From Xylocopa sonorina (Eukaryota; Arthropoda; Insecta; Hymenoptera; Apidae): a stretch of 64,000 nucleotides of DNA. The notes below the pieces were generated by a model. It saw nothing but the letters and a program-made list of their open reading frames with translations. It ran no database searches and was not told where the DNA came from. Within the stretch, counting starts at the first letter, position 1; each line of letters begins with the position of its first letter. Positions 1 through 13,400 of this stretch are shown in pieces. The stretch is from contig NW_027490218.1 in assembly GCF_050948175.1 (NCBI RefSeq), positions 248,001 through 312,000 of the forward strand, in the 5' to 3' direction. Both the position numbers and the translations under genes were made by a program.

Positions 1-28
1 CGAGCAAGCGATTATACTGAGCGATTCG

Positions 29-31
<3 letters not shown>

Positions 32-77
<46 letters not shown>
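32..77. repeat. (GA)n microsatellite, copy 1
   Basis: About 22 uninterrupted GA units inside the LTR, followed by one extra G before TAGACGG. The other copy is at 51666-51710 and lacks that G. Confidence 0.97.
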
Positions 78-79
<2 letters not shown>

Positions 80-405
80 GACGGACTGAACGAGATCCAT
101 ACTTGTTGGAAACGAGAACGTGAGTCCTTATACGCTAAAGCGTCCCATTTGTTCCCTGCCGCAATTGTGATATCGCGTATTGTAATTTGTATTGTATAAC
201 GGGTGGTGATCCCCGGTCATTCGCGGCTTGTCGTATACCCTTTTGTAATACCGCGTCGAGGCAATCTAGAAAGAAGCGGTGAGTTCAGTATCCCGCGACC
301 CTAATTTGCGCACTCGGCTAGAAGCAGTCGAGCGAAAGAGTATTTCGAAATTTCGAGGATTATCTTGCACCGGGTTTCCCCGGGTTGCGTGGTTTACTAG
401 TTTTT

Positions 406-432
406 GCTACTTCTTGAGTAGCTGGCGCCCAA
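406..432 (+). other. Conserved hairpin followed by TGGCGCCCAA, copy 1
   Basis: A 6-bp perfect stem GCTACT/AGTAGC encloses the 5-nt loop TCTTG and is followed at once by TGGCGCCCAA. The diverged LTR relative has GCTGCT/AGCAGC at 47082-47098 with loop TTCTG and the same TGGCGCCCAA. One base pair has changed on both arms (A-T to G-C), which keeps the stem. This suggests a selected RNA structure in the element transcript. One covarying pair is modest evidence. Confidence 0.6.
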
Positions 433-622
433 AAAGTCCCAGCCTCGCAGCTTCGAAATACTTGCTGGATAGGAAATTTATTGCTCTGTACTTCGCGTTG
501 CCGAAGCACGCGGATATTCTGTACCCCGATATAACCCCGGACTAAACTTCTGGATATCCCGTTATTATTGGTTCTATATACCCTTTTCTTGCGGATTGTA
601 AGGGGAAAAACCGTCACAGTAC

Positions 623-1529
623 ATAATTACCGTCACAGACTGCATAAAAAGGATGTCATATACTTTTATAATCAATGCGATATAAGAATATAAAACGATG
701 AACTATCCACTCCCATCAGGAGTAAAAACAATGTTTGGTAGGCAAAGTTCATTGCAAAATATAATCAAGCAGTTAATATATCAAATCACTGCAAACAATA
801 AATCACTGAATGTATAATGATATGAATAGTAAGAAAAACATATTTACCTGTTAGATGCTTATAAATTCAAATTTAAAAGTCCAAGTCACATTTAATATAT
901 TATTGTTTAACAAGGTGATTTAATGTTGTTTCAAATAGGCGTGCAGAACTAGCTCGTACTTCTGTCAATGTAATTTCATTCGAAAAATACAAAGGATAGG
1001 AGGAAATATTCTCCAATATATAACATATATAAATCAGCGGATGCAAGAGAGAACACTCGATCTCGGTGTAACGAGACCGGGGCGTCATCCTGCAGTAATC
1101 GTATAACGCCTGTTCCGAGATGGTGTAGAGAGTGAATGTGGAGGGTGAAAAGCATAAAATAACAACAATGTAACTAAAGAGAAAGAGAAAGAGAATATGT
1201 GGAAGCATTGCATTTATTAAGAGGAAATCCTAGAAATATCAAACAACAGATTATATACCATACTGTAAGGGTAAGGTACAACGAAATAGACGATATCGTG
1301 AGAGAAACTAAAAAAATCGAGAAACTTAAAAAGAAAATAATAATTTAGATTGAGCGAATCAATATCACTGATCCCGGCAAGCTTAATGGAAAACGCATAA
1401 CGATGAATCGGTTAGAGTATAAGATAGATGTTGGTCGCGGTTTGAGTGGCCCTGGGAATCCTTTGCCCGCATCAGGGCAGGCAGTAGGATGGTGGAGAGC
1501 CTGCCCTCCTGTTGCTTGGATCTATAGAA
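623..1529. other. AT-rich unique spacer, copy 1; no gene seen
   Basis: This AT-rich sequence lies between the LTR and the first recognisable degenerate monomer. The open frames on the minus strand (900-1208 and 1383-1577) show no recognisable domain, and I do not support them as genes. A 9-bp inverted repeat AGGGCAGGC/GCCTGCCCT sits at 1474-1482 and 1499-1507 with a 16-nt loop, just before satellite similarity begins. The same spacer recurs at 52256-53159. Confidence 0.8.
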
Positions 1530-2237
1530 TTCACATTCTATTGCAGAGAGCAAGCAGATAATTATAATGCTTTTCATAGAAGATTACAGCTTACTTAATT
1601 CGAAACGTTGAAATGAGATGAGTCATGGCATTGTATAATGCATTAGTACTCTATTGTCTCGACATGTAGACACTACGAAGGGCAATCCTGTTGCATGGAG
1701 CTGTAGAATTTACATTCTTATGAAGTTTTAAAGCAGATAAGCATAGAGCTATGCATAAGAGATTACAGCATTCTTACTTTGAAACGATGAAATGGGATGC
1801 GCCAGCGCATTGCATGGAGAATTCTAGCTCGATTGCTTTAACAGACAGACACTACGGAGCGCCATGCCGTTGCATGGAATTATATAGTTCACATTCTATT
1901 GAAGACCTCTAACAGTTAAGCACAATGTTATGGACATATCATTACAGATTCTTTGCATTGAAACGTTGAAATGAGATGCGACATCGCGCTGCATGAAGTA
2001 TTAGAAATGTCTTGCTTGGACACGTAGAGATCTGGAAACGATATTCTGTTGCAAGTAAGTATAGGATTCACATCCTTCTAAGGTCTAGATGCAGACAAAT
2101 GTAACATATTGCAAAGAACATTGCAATTTACCATGAATCATTGAAATGACTTGCGACATCGTGTTGAATGAAGCAATAGAACTCTATTGCTCAAATAAGT
2201 AAACAAATGGAAACGTTACTTCCTCGTAAGGAAGTGT
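1530..2237 (+). repeat. Degenerate edge monomers of the satellite, copy 1
   Basis: The block TTCACATTC or TTTACATTC recurs at 1530, 1709, 1888, 2067 and 2242, that is at spacings of 179, 179, 179 and 175 bp. Between these anchors the order of landmarks follows the array monomer: GAAACGTTGAAATGAGATG, then a CATTAG block, then CTCTATTG, then a TAGACA block. Similarity to the main monomer is low at 1530 and rises toward 2238. This is the usual decay gradient of a satellite edge. The slightly longer period may be an older monomer form. Confidence 0.8.
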
Positions 2238-2340
2238 CGCGTTTACATTCTTTTGAAGTGAATACGAGGTATACATGACACTTTGCAATGAATATTATAT
2301 CTTATCATGAAACATAGAAATGAGATGCGATATCGCGTTT

Positions 2341-3384
2341 TAGTATGCGTTAGAACTCTATTGCTACGATACCTAGACATCTGCAAACGCTATTTCCTTG
2401 CAAGGAAGGGTCGCACTTACATTCTAATGAGGGGAATACGAGGTATACATGGCACCTCACAATGAATTTTATATCTTATCTTGAAGCATAGAAATGAAAT
2501 GCGATATCGCGTTTTAAGAAGCGTTAGAACTCTGTTGCTTCGATACGGTGACATCTGCAAACGCAATTTCCTAGCAAGGAAGTATCGCATTTACATTCTT
2601 TTGAAGGGAATGCGAGGTATACATGAAACTTCGCAATGAATTTTATATCTTATCATGAAACATAGAAGAGAGATGCGATATCGCGCTTTAAGAAGAATTA
2701 GAACTATATTTCTATGATACGTAGACATCTGCAAACGCTGTTTCCCAGCATGCAAGTATCGCATTTACATTCTTATGAAGTGAATACGAGGTATACATGA
2801 CACTTCGCAATGAATATTATATCTTATCATGAAACGTAGGAATGAGATGCGATATCGCGTTTTAGTATGCGTTAGAACTCTATTGCTACGATACCTAGAC
2901 ATCTGCAAACGCTATTTCCTTGCAAGGAAGGGTCGCACTTACATTCTAATGAGGGGAATACGAGGTATACATGGCACCTCACAATGAATTTTATATCTTA
3001 TCTTGAAGCATAGAAATGAAATGCGATATCGCGTTTTAAGAAGCGTTAGAACTCTGTTGCTTCGATACGGTGACATCTGCAAACGCAATTTCCTAGCAAG
3101 GAAGTATCGCATTTACATTCTTTTGAAGGGAATGCGAGGTATACATGAAACTTCGCAATGAATTTTATATCTTATCATGAAACATAGAAGAGAGATGCGA
3201 TATCGCGCTTTAAGAAGAATTAGAACTATATTTCTATGATACGTAGACATCTGCAAACGCTGTTTCCCAGCATGCAAGTATCGCATTTACATTCTTATGA
3301 AGTGAATACGAGGTATACATGACACTTCGCAATGAATATTATATCTTATCATGAAACGTAGGAATGAGATGCGATATCGCGTTT
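2341..3384 (+). repeat. Tandem 522-bp trimer duplication (copy 1 only)
   Basis: The stretch starting TAGTATGCG at 2341 repeats at 2863, 522 bp (three monomers) later, nearly unchanged, and the TAGTATGCG landmark recurs again at about 3385. Copy 2 of the large duplication has this trimer only once (near 53971-54492), which explains the offset change from 51630 to 51108. The event therefore post-dates the large duplication, or was lost from copy 2. Confidence 0.9.
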
Positions 3385-5011
3385 TAGTATGCGTTAGAAC
3401 TCTATTGCTACGATACCTAGACATCTGCAAACGCCATTTCCTAGCAAGGAAGTGTCGCATTTACATTCTTTTGGAAGGAAAACGAGGTATACATGACACT
3501 TCGCAATGAATATTATACCTTATCATGAAACACAGGGGTGAGATGCGATATCGCGTTTTAAGAAGCATTAGAACTCTATTTTTACGGTACGTAGACATTA
3601 GCAAACAATATTTCCTAGCAAGGAAGTGTCGCATTTACATTCTTTTGAAGTGAATACGAGGTATACATGACACTGCGCAATGAATATTATATCTTATCAT
3701 GAAACGTAGAGGTGAGATGCGATATCGCGTTTTAAGATGCATTAGAACTTTATTTTTACGGCGCGTAGACATCTGCAAACAATATTTCCTAGGAAGGAAG
3801 TGTCGCATTTACATTCTAATGAAGGGAATACGAGGTATACATGACACCTCGCATGAATTTTATATCTTATCATGAAATATAGAAATGAAATGCGATATCG
3901 CGTTTTAAGAAGCGTTAGAACTCTGTTGCTTCGATACGGTGACATCTGCAAACGCAATTTCCTAGCAAGGAAGTGTCGCATTTGCATTCCTTTGAAGGGA
4001 ATACGAGGTATACATGAAACTTCGCAATGAATTTTATATCTTATCATGAAACATAGAAATGAAATGCGATATCGCGTTTTAAAAAGCGTTAGAACTCTAT
4101 TGCTTCCATACGTAGACATCTTCAAACTCTATTTCCTAGCATGGAGGTGTCGCATTTGCATTCATTTGAAGTGAATACGCGGTATACGTGACACATCGCA
4201 ATGAATATTACATCTCATCACGAAACATAGAAATGAAATGCGACATCTCGTTTTAAGAAGCATTGGATCTCTATTGCTACGATACGTAGACATCTGCAAA
4301 CGCTCTTTCCTAGCATGGAAGTGTCGCATTTGCATTCTTTTGAAGTGAATACGAGGCATACATAACACTCCACAATGAATATTATATCTTACCATGAAAC
4401 ATAGGATTGAGATGCGATATCGCGTTTTAAGAAGCATTAGAACTCTATTGCTAATATACGTAGACATCTGCAAACTCTATTTCCTAGCAAGGAAATGTCG
4501 CACTTACATTCCATCGAAGTGAATACGAGGTATACATAACATTACACAATGAATATTATATCTTATTACGAAACATAGAAATGAAATACGACTTCTCATT
4601 TTAAGAAGCATTAGAACTCTATTGCTACGATACGTAGACATCTGCAAACGCTACTTCCTAGCATGGAAGTGCCGCATTTACATTCTTTTGAAGTGAATAC
4701 GAGGTATACATGACACTAAGCAGTGAATATTATATCTTATCATGAAACTTAGATGTGAGATGCGATATCGCGTTTTAAGAAGCACTAGAACTATATTGCT
4801 ACGGTACGTAGACATCAGCAAACGCTACTTCCTAGCAAGGAAATGTCGCACTTACATTCCATTGAAGTGAATACGAGGTATACATAACATTACACAATGA
4901 ATATTATATCTTATTACGAAACATAGAATTGAAATACGACTTCTCATTTTAAGAAGCATTAGAACTCTATTGCTACGATACGTAGACATCTGCAAACGCT
5001 ATTTCCTAGCA

Positions 5012-7400
5012 TGTAAGTGTCGCATTTACATTCTTATGAAGTGAATACGAGGTATACATGACACTTCGCAATGAATATTATATCTTATCATGAAACGTAG
5101 GAATGAGATGCGATATCGCGTTTTAGTATGCGTTAGAACTCTATTGCTACGATACCTAGACATCTGCAAACGCTATTTCCTAGCAAGGAAGTGTCGCATT
5201 TACATTCTTTTGGAAGGAAAACGAGGTATACATGACACTTCGCAATGAATATTATACCTTATCATGAAACACAGGTGTGTGATGCGATATCGCGTTTTAA
5301 GAAGCATTAGATCTCTCTTGCTACGATACGTAGACATCTGCAAACGCTATTTCCTAGCATGGAAGTGTCGCATTTACATTCTTTTGATGTGATTACGAGG
5401 TACACATAACACTCTACAATGAACATTATATCTTACCACGAAACATAGATATGAAATGCGACATCTCGTTTTAAGAAACATTAGAACTCTATTGCTGCGA
5501 TACGCAGACATCTGCAAACGCTATTTCCTAGCATGTAAGTGTCGCATTTACATTCTTTTGAAGTGAATACGAGGTATACATGACACGTCGCTATGATTAC
5601 TATATCTTATCATGAAACATAGAAGAAAGATGCGATATCGCGCTTTAAGAAGCATTAGAACTATATTGCTATGTTACGTAGACTTCTGCAAACGCTGTTT
5701 CCCAGCATGCAAGTATCGCATTTACATTCTTATGAAGTGAATACGAGGTATACATGACACTTCGCAATGAATATTATATCTTATCATGAAACATAGGAAT
5801 GAGGTGCGATATCGCGTTTTAAGAAGCATTAAAACTCTATTGCTACGATACGTAGAAATCTGGAAACGCTATTCCCTAGCATGGAAGTGTCGCATTTACA
5901 TTCTTTTAAAGTGAATACGAGGTATACATAACATTCCACAATGAAAATTATATCTTATTACTAAACATAGAATTGAAATACGACTTCTCATTTTAAGAAG
6001 CATTAGAACTCTATTGCTACGATACGTAGACATCTGCAAACGCTATTTCCTAGCATGGAAGTGCCGCATTTACATTCTTTTGAAGTGAATACGAGGTATA
6101 CATGACACTAAGCAATGAATATTATATCTTATCATGAAACTTAGATGTGAGATGCGATATCGCGTTTTAAGAAGCATTAGAACTATATTGCTACGGTACG
6201 TAGACATCAGCAAACGCTACTTCCTAGCATGGAAGTGTCGCATTTACATTCTTTTGAAGTGAATACGAGATATACATGACACTTCGCAATGAATATTATA
6301 TCTTATCATGAAACATAGGAATGTGGTGCTATATCGCGTTTTGAGAAGCATTAGAACTCTATTGCTAATATACGCAGACATCTGCAAACTCTATTTCCTA
6401 GCAAGGAAATGTCGCACTTACATTCCATTGAAGTGAATACGAGGTATACATAACATTACACAATGAATATTATATCTTATTACGAAACATAGAATTGAAA
6501 TACGACTTCTCATTTTAAGAAGCATTAGAACTCTATTGCTACGATGCGTAGACATCTGCAAACGCTATTTCCTAGCATGTAAGTGTCGCATTTACATTCT
6601 TATGAAGTGAATACGAGGTATACATGACACTTCGCAATGAATATTATATCTTATCATGAACCGTAGGAATGAGATGCGATATCGCGTTTTAGTATGCGTT
6701 AGAACTCTATTGCTACGATACCTAGACATCTGCAAACGCTATTTCCTAGCAAGGAAGTGTCGCATTTACATTCTTTTGGAAGGAAAACGAGGTATACATG
6801 ACACTTCGCAATGAATATTATACCTTATCATGAAACACAGGTGTGTGATGCGATATCGCGTTTTAAGAAGCATTAGATCTCTCTTGCTACGATACGTAGA
6901 CATCTGCAAACGCTATTTCCTAGCATGGAAGTGTCGCATTTACATTCTTTTGATGTGATTACGAGGTACACAGAACACTCTACAATGAACATTATATCTT
7001 ACCACGAAACATAGATATGAAATGCGACATCTCGTTTTAAGAAACATTAGAACTCTATTGCTGCGATACGCAGACATCTGCAAACGCTATTTCCTAGCAT
7101 GTAAGTGTCGCATTTACATTCTTTTGAAGTGAATACGAGGTATACATGACACTTCGCAATGAATATTATATCTTATCATGAAACATAGGAATGAGGTGCG
7201 ATATCGCGTTTTAAGAAGCATTAAAACTCTATTGCTACGATACGTAGAAATCTGGAAACGCTATTCCCTAGCATGGAAGTGTCGCATTTACATTCTTTTA
7301 AAGTGAATACGAGGTATACATAACATTCCACAATGAAAATTATATCTTACTACTAAACATAGAATTGAAATACGACTTCTCATTTTAAGAAGCATTAGAA
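5012..7400 (+). repeat. Nine-monomer (1566-bp) duplication
   Basis: The marker TAGTATGCG recurs at 5124 and 6690, 1566 bp (nine monomers) apart, with long near-identical flanks including the rare CACAGGTGTGTGATGCG. The second unit lacks one monomer (around 5578-5752 of the first), so matches further along are 1392 bp apart. Both units are kept in copy 2 (56232 and 57798), so this duplication is older than the large one. A related block lies at about 11800-12500. Confidence 0.85.
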
Positions 7401-10400
7401 CTCAAGTGCTACGATACGTAGACATCAGCAAACAATATTTCCTAGCATGGAAGTGTCGCATTTACATTCTTTTGAAGTGAATACGAGATATACATGACAC
7501 TTCGCAATGAATATTATATCTTATCATGAAACATAGGAATGAGGTGCTATATCGCGTTTTGAGAAGCATTAGAACTCTATTGCTAATATACGTAGACATC
7601 TGCAAACTCTATTTCCTAGCAAGGAAATGTCGCACTTACATTCCATCGAAGTGAATACGAGGTATACATAACATTACACAATGAATATTATATCTTATTA
7701 CGAAACATAGATATGAAATACGACTTCTCATTTTAAGAAGCATTAGAACTCTATTGCTACGATACGTAGACATCTGCAAACGCTATTTCCTAGCATGGAA
7801 GTGCCGCATTTACATTCTTTTGAAGTGAATACGAGGTATACATAACAATCCACAATGAATATTATATCTTATTACGAAACATAGAAATGAAATACGACTT
7901 CTCATTTTAAGAAGCATTAGAACTCTAGTGCTACGATACGCAGACATCTGCAAACAATATTTCCTAGCAAGGAAGTGTCGCATTTACATTCTTTTGAAGT
8001 GAATGCGAGGTATACATAACACTCCACAATGAATATTGTATCTTATCACGAAACATAGAATTGAAATGCGACATCTCGTTTTAAGTAGCATTAAAACTCT
8101 ATTGCTACGATACGTAGACATCTGCAAACGATATTTCCTAGCATAGAAGTTTCGCATTTACATTCTTTTGAAGTGAATACGAGATATACATGACACTTCG
8201 CAATGGATACTATATCTTATCATGAAACATAGAAGTGAGATGCGATATCGCGTTTTAGGAAGAATTAGAACTCTATTGCTACGATGCGTAGACATCTGCA
8301 AACGTTACTTCCTAGCAAGGAAGTGTCGCATTTACATTCTTTTGAAGTTAATACGAGGTATACATAACATTCCACAATGAGTATTAAATCTTATTTTGAA
8401 ACATAGAAATGAATTACGACTTCTCATTTTAAGAAGCATTAGAACTCTATTGCTACGGTACGTAGACATCTGCAAACGCTATTTCCTAGCATGCAAGTGT
8501 CGCATTTACATTCTTTTGAAGATAATACGAGGTATTCATAACACTTCGCAATGAATATTTTATCTTATCATGAAACATAGAAGTGAGATGCGATATCGCG
8601 TTTTAAGAATCATTAGAACTCTATTGCTGCGATACGTAGACATCTGCAAGCGCTACTTCCTAGCATGGAAGTGTCGCATTTACATTCTTTTGAAGTGAAT
8701 ACGAGATATACATGACACTTCGCAATGAATATTATATCTTATCATGAAACATAGGAATGTGGTGCTATATCGCGTTTTGAGAAGCATTAGAACTCTATTG
8801 CTAATATACGCAGACATCTGCAAACTCTATATCCTAGCAAGGAAATGTCGCACTTACATTCCATTGAAGTGAATACGAGGTATACATAACATTACACAAT
8901 GAATATTATATCTTATTACGAAACATAGAATTGAAATACGACTTCTCATTTTAAGAAGCATTAGAACTCTATTGCTACGATACGTAGACGTCTGCAAACG
9001 CTATTTCCTAGCATGGAAGTGCCGCATTTACATTCTTTTGAAGTGAATACGAGGTACACATGACACTTCGCAATGAATATTATATGTTATCATGAAACAT
9101 AGAAATGAAATGCGACATCTCGTTTTAAGAAGCATTAGAACTCTATTGCTACGGTACGTAGACATCTGCAAACGCTATTTCCTAGCATGCAAGTGTCGCA
9201 TTTACATTCTTTTGAAGTGAATACGAGGTATACATAACATTCCATAAGGAATATTATATCTTATTACGAAACATAGATGTGAGATGCGATATCGCGAATT
9301 AAGAAGCACTAGAACTCTATTGCTATGATGCGTAGACATCTGCAAATGTTATTTCCTAGCAAGGAAGTGTCGCATTTACATTCTTTTGACGTGAATACGG
9401 GGTAAACATAACATTCCACAATGAATATTACACCTTATTACGAAATATACAAATGAAATGCGACTTCTCATTTTAAGAAGCATTAGAACTCTATTGCTAC
9501 GATACGTAGACATCTGCAAACGCTATTTCCTAGCATGTAAGTGTCGCATTTACATTCTTATGAAGTGAATACGAGGTATACATGACACTTCGCAATGAAT
9601 ATTATATCTTATCATGAAACGTAGGAATGAGAAGCGATATCGCGTTTTAGTATGCGTTAGAACTCTATTGCTACGATACCTAGACATCTGCAAACGCTAT
9701 TTCCTAGCAAGGAAGTGTCGCATTTACATTCTTTTGAAGTTAATACGAGGTATACATGACACTTCGCAATGAATATTATATCTTATCTCGAAACATAGAT
9801 GTGAGGGGCGATATCGCGAATTAAGAAGCACTAGAACTCTATTGCTATGATGCGTAGACATCTGCAAATGTTATTTCCTAGCAAGGAAGTGTCGCATTTA
9901 CATTCTTTTGACGTGAATACGGGGTAAACATAACATTCCACAATGAATATTACACCTTATTACGAAATATACAAATGAAATGCGACTTCTCATTTTAAGA
10001 AGCATTAGAACTCTATTGCTACGTTACGTAGACATCTGCAAACCCTATTTCCTAGCATGGAAGTGCCGCATTTACGTTCTTCTGAAGATAATACGAGGTA
10101 TACATAACACTTCGCAATGGATACCATATCTTATCATGAAACATAGAAGTGAGATGCGATATCGCGTTTTAGGAAGCATTAGAACTCTATTGTTACGATG
10201 CGTAGACATATGCAAACGTTATTTCCTAGCAAGGAAGTGTCGCATTTACATTCTTTTGAAGTTAATACGAGGTATACATGACACTTCGCAATGAATATTA
10301 TATCTTATAATGAAACATAGGAATGAGGTGCAATATCGCGTTTTAAGAAGCATTAGAACTCTATTGCTACGATACGTAGACATCTGGAAACGCTATTCCC

Positions 10401-13400
10401 TAGCATGGAAGTGTCGCATTTACATTCTTTTGAAGTGAATACGAGATATACAGGACACTTCGCAATGGATACTATATCTTATCATGAAACATAGAAGTGA
10501 GATGCGATATCGCGTTTTAGGAAGCATTAGAATTCTATTGCTACGATGCGTAGACATCTGCAAAAGTTACTTCCTGGCAAGGAAGTGTCGCATTTACATT
10601 CTTTTGAAGTGCATACGAGGTATACATAACATTCCACAATGAATATTATATCTTATTACGAAACATAGAAATGAAATACGACTTCTCATTTTAAGAAGCA
10701 TTAGAACTCTATTGCTACGATACGTAGACATCTGCAAACGCTATTTCCTAGCATGGAAGTGTCGCATTTACATTCTTTTTAAGTGAAAACGAGGTATAGA
10801 TAACACTCTACAATGAAAATTGTACCTTATCACGAAACATAGGAATGAAATGCGACATCTCGTTTTAAGAAGCATTAGTACCCTATTGCTACGATACGTA
10901 GACATCTACAAACGCTATTTCCTAGCATGGAAGTGCCGCATTTACATTCTTTTGAAGTGAATACGAGGTATACATGACACTTCGCAATGAATATTATATG
11001 TTATCATGAAACATAGAAATGAAATGCGACATCTCGTTTTAAGAAGCATTAGAAATCTATTGCTACTGTACGTAGACATCTGCAAACTCTATTTCCTAGC
11101 AAGGAAATGTCGCACTTACATTCCATCGAAGTGAATACGAGGCATACATAACATTACACAATGAATATTATATCTTATTACGAAACATAGAAATGAAATA
11201 CGACTTCTCATTTTAAGAAGCATTAGAACTCTATTGCTACGATACGTAGACATCTGCAAACGCTATTTCCTAGCATGGAAGTGCCGCATTTACATTCTTT
11301 TGAAGTGAATACGAGGTATACATGACACTAAGCAATGAATATTATATCTTATCATGAAACTTAGATGTGAGATGCGATATCGCGTTTTAAGAAGCACTAG
11401 AACTATATTGCTACGGTACGTAGACATCAGCAAACGCTACTTCCTAGCATGGAAGTGTCGCATTTACATTCTTTTGAAGTGAATACGAGATATACATGCC
11501 ACTTCGCAATGAATATTATATCTTATCATGAAACATAGGAATGTGGTGCTATATCGCGTTTTGAGAAGCATTAGAACTCTATTGCTAATATACGCAGACA
11601 TCTGCAAACTCTATTTCCTAGCAAGGAAATGTCGCACTTACATTCCATTGAAGTGAATACGAGGTATACATAACATTACACAATGAATATTATATCTTAT
11701 TACGAAACATAGAATTGAAATACGACTTCTCATTTTAAGAAGCATTAGAACTCTATTGCTACGATACGTAGACATCTGCAAACGCTATTTCCTAGCATGT
11801 AAGTGTCGCATTTACATTCTTATGAAGTGAATACGAGGTATACATGACACTTCGCAATGAATATTATACCTTATCATGAAACACAGGTGTGTGATGCGAT
11901 ATCGCGTTTTAAGAAGCATTAGATCTCTGTTGCTACGATACGTAGACATCTGCAAACGCTATTTCCTAGCATGGAAGTGTCGCATTTACATTCTTTTGAT
12001 GTGATTACGAGGTACACATAACACTCTACAATGAACATTATATCTTACCACGAAACATAGATATGAAATGCGACATCTCGTTTTAAGAAACATTAGAACT
12101 CTATTGCTGCGATACGCAGACATCTGCAAACGCTATTTCCTAGCATGTAAGTGTCGCATTTACATTCTTTTGAAGTGAATACGAGGTATACATGACACGT
12201 CGCTATGATTACTATATCTTATCATGAAACATAGAAGAGAGATGCGATATCGCGCTTTAAGAAGCATTAGAACTATATTGCTATGTTACGTAGACTTCTG
12301 CGAACGCTGTTTCCCAGCATGCAAGTATCGCATTTACATTCTTATGAAGTGAATACGAGGTATACATGACACTTCGCAATGAATATTATATCTTACCATG
12401 AAACATAGGAATGAGGTGCGATATCGCGTTTTAAGAAGCATTAAAACTCTATTGCTACGATACGTAGAAATCTGGAAACGCTATTCCCTAGCATGGAAGT
12501 GTCGCATTTACATTCTTTTAAAGTGAATACGAGGTATACATAACATTCCACAATGAAAATTATATCTTATTACTAAACATAGAATTGAAATACGACTTCT
12601 CATTTTAAGAAGCATTAGAACTCTAGTGCTACGATACGTAGACATCAGCAAACAATATTTCCTAGCATGGAAGTGTCGCATTTACATTCTTTTGAAGTGA
12701 ATACGAGATATACATGACACTTCGCAATGAATATTATATCTTATCATGAAACATAGGAATGAGGTGCTATATCGCGTTTTGAGAAGCATTAGAACTCTAT
12801 TGCTAATATACGTAGACATCTGCAAACTCTATTTCCTAGCAAGGAAATGTCGCACTTACATTCCATCGAAGTGAATACGAGGTATACATAACATTACACA
12901 ATGAATATTATATCTTATTACGAAACATAGAAATGAAATACGACTTCTCATTTTAAGAAGCATTAGAACTCTATTGCTACGATACGTAGACATCTGCAAA
13001 CGCTATTTCCTAGCATGGAAGTGCCGCATTTACATTCTTTTGAAGTGAATACGAGGTATACATGACACTAAGCAATGAATATTATATCTTATCATGAAAC
13101 ATAGTGGTGAGATGCGATATCGCGTTTTAAGAAGCATTAGAACTATATTGCTACGGTACGTAGACATCAGCAAACGCTACTTCCTAGCATGGAAGTGTCG
13201 CATTTACATTCTTTTGAAGTGAATACGAGATATATATGACACTTCGTAATGGATACTATATCTTATCATGAAACATAGAAGTGAGATGCGATATCGCGTT
13301 TTAGGAAGCATTAGAACTCTATTGCTACGATGCGTAGACATCTGCAAATGTTATTTCCTAGCAAGGAAGTGTCGCATTTACATTTTTTGAAGTGAATACG

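Larger units (their letters stand above)
1..618 (+). mobile_element. 3' part of a solo LTR (copy 1, cut by window edge)
   Basis: It matches 51635-52251, the 3' part of a complete solo LTR, almost base for base. The right end is CCGTCACA at 611-618, followed by the target-site repeat GTAC at 619-622. It carries the GA microsatellite, a hairpin at 406-422 and the conserved TGGCGCCCAA at 423-432. Open frames across it (279-545 from a GTG; 360-617 on the other strand) are not kept in the diverged relative at 46862-47231, so I treat the segment as non-coding. LTR superfamily is undetermined; the 4-bp target duplication would fit Ty3/gypsy-like elements. Confidence 0.7.
1..10630 (+). repeat. Copy 1 of a large direct duplication
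   Basis: This whole stretch recurs in the same orientation at 51635-64000. The offset is 51634 at position 1, 51633 after the GA tract, 51630 from about 640 on, 51108 from about 3385, 53022 around 7400 and 53370 at 9980-10630. The offset changes inside the satellite are exact multiples of 174 bp. In the non-satellite part (1-2237) I saw only three differences: one extra G after the GA tract, a local replacement at about 629-637, and T at 1104 against C at 52734. The true left edge lies outside the window and the right edge is lost in the array. It is either a recent segmental duplication or an assembly duplicate. Confidence 0.93.

Noticed and set aside
423..432. TGGCGCCCAA as a lysine-tRNA primer-binding site of a retroelement
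   Set aside because: It lies about 190 bp inside the right end of the LTR defined by TG...CA ends and the GTAC target repeat, and the match to tRNA stops after ten bases.
279..617. Two overlapping open frames in the LTR tail (also at 51912-52250)
   Set aside because: The plus frame has only a GTG start, and the diverged relative at 46952-47099 has a length change of 8 bp and an in-frame stop. What is conserved is the hairpin and TGGCGCCCAA, not the frame.
900..1577. Minus-strand open frames of 102 and 64 codons (and copies at 52530-53207)
   Set aside because: Identical in both copies only because the duplication is recent; no domain, and the second runs into degenerate satellite.
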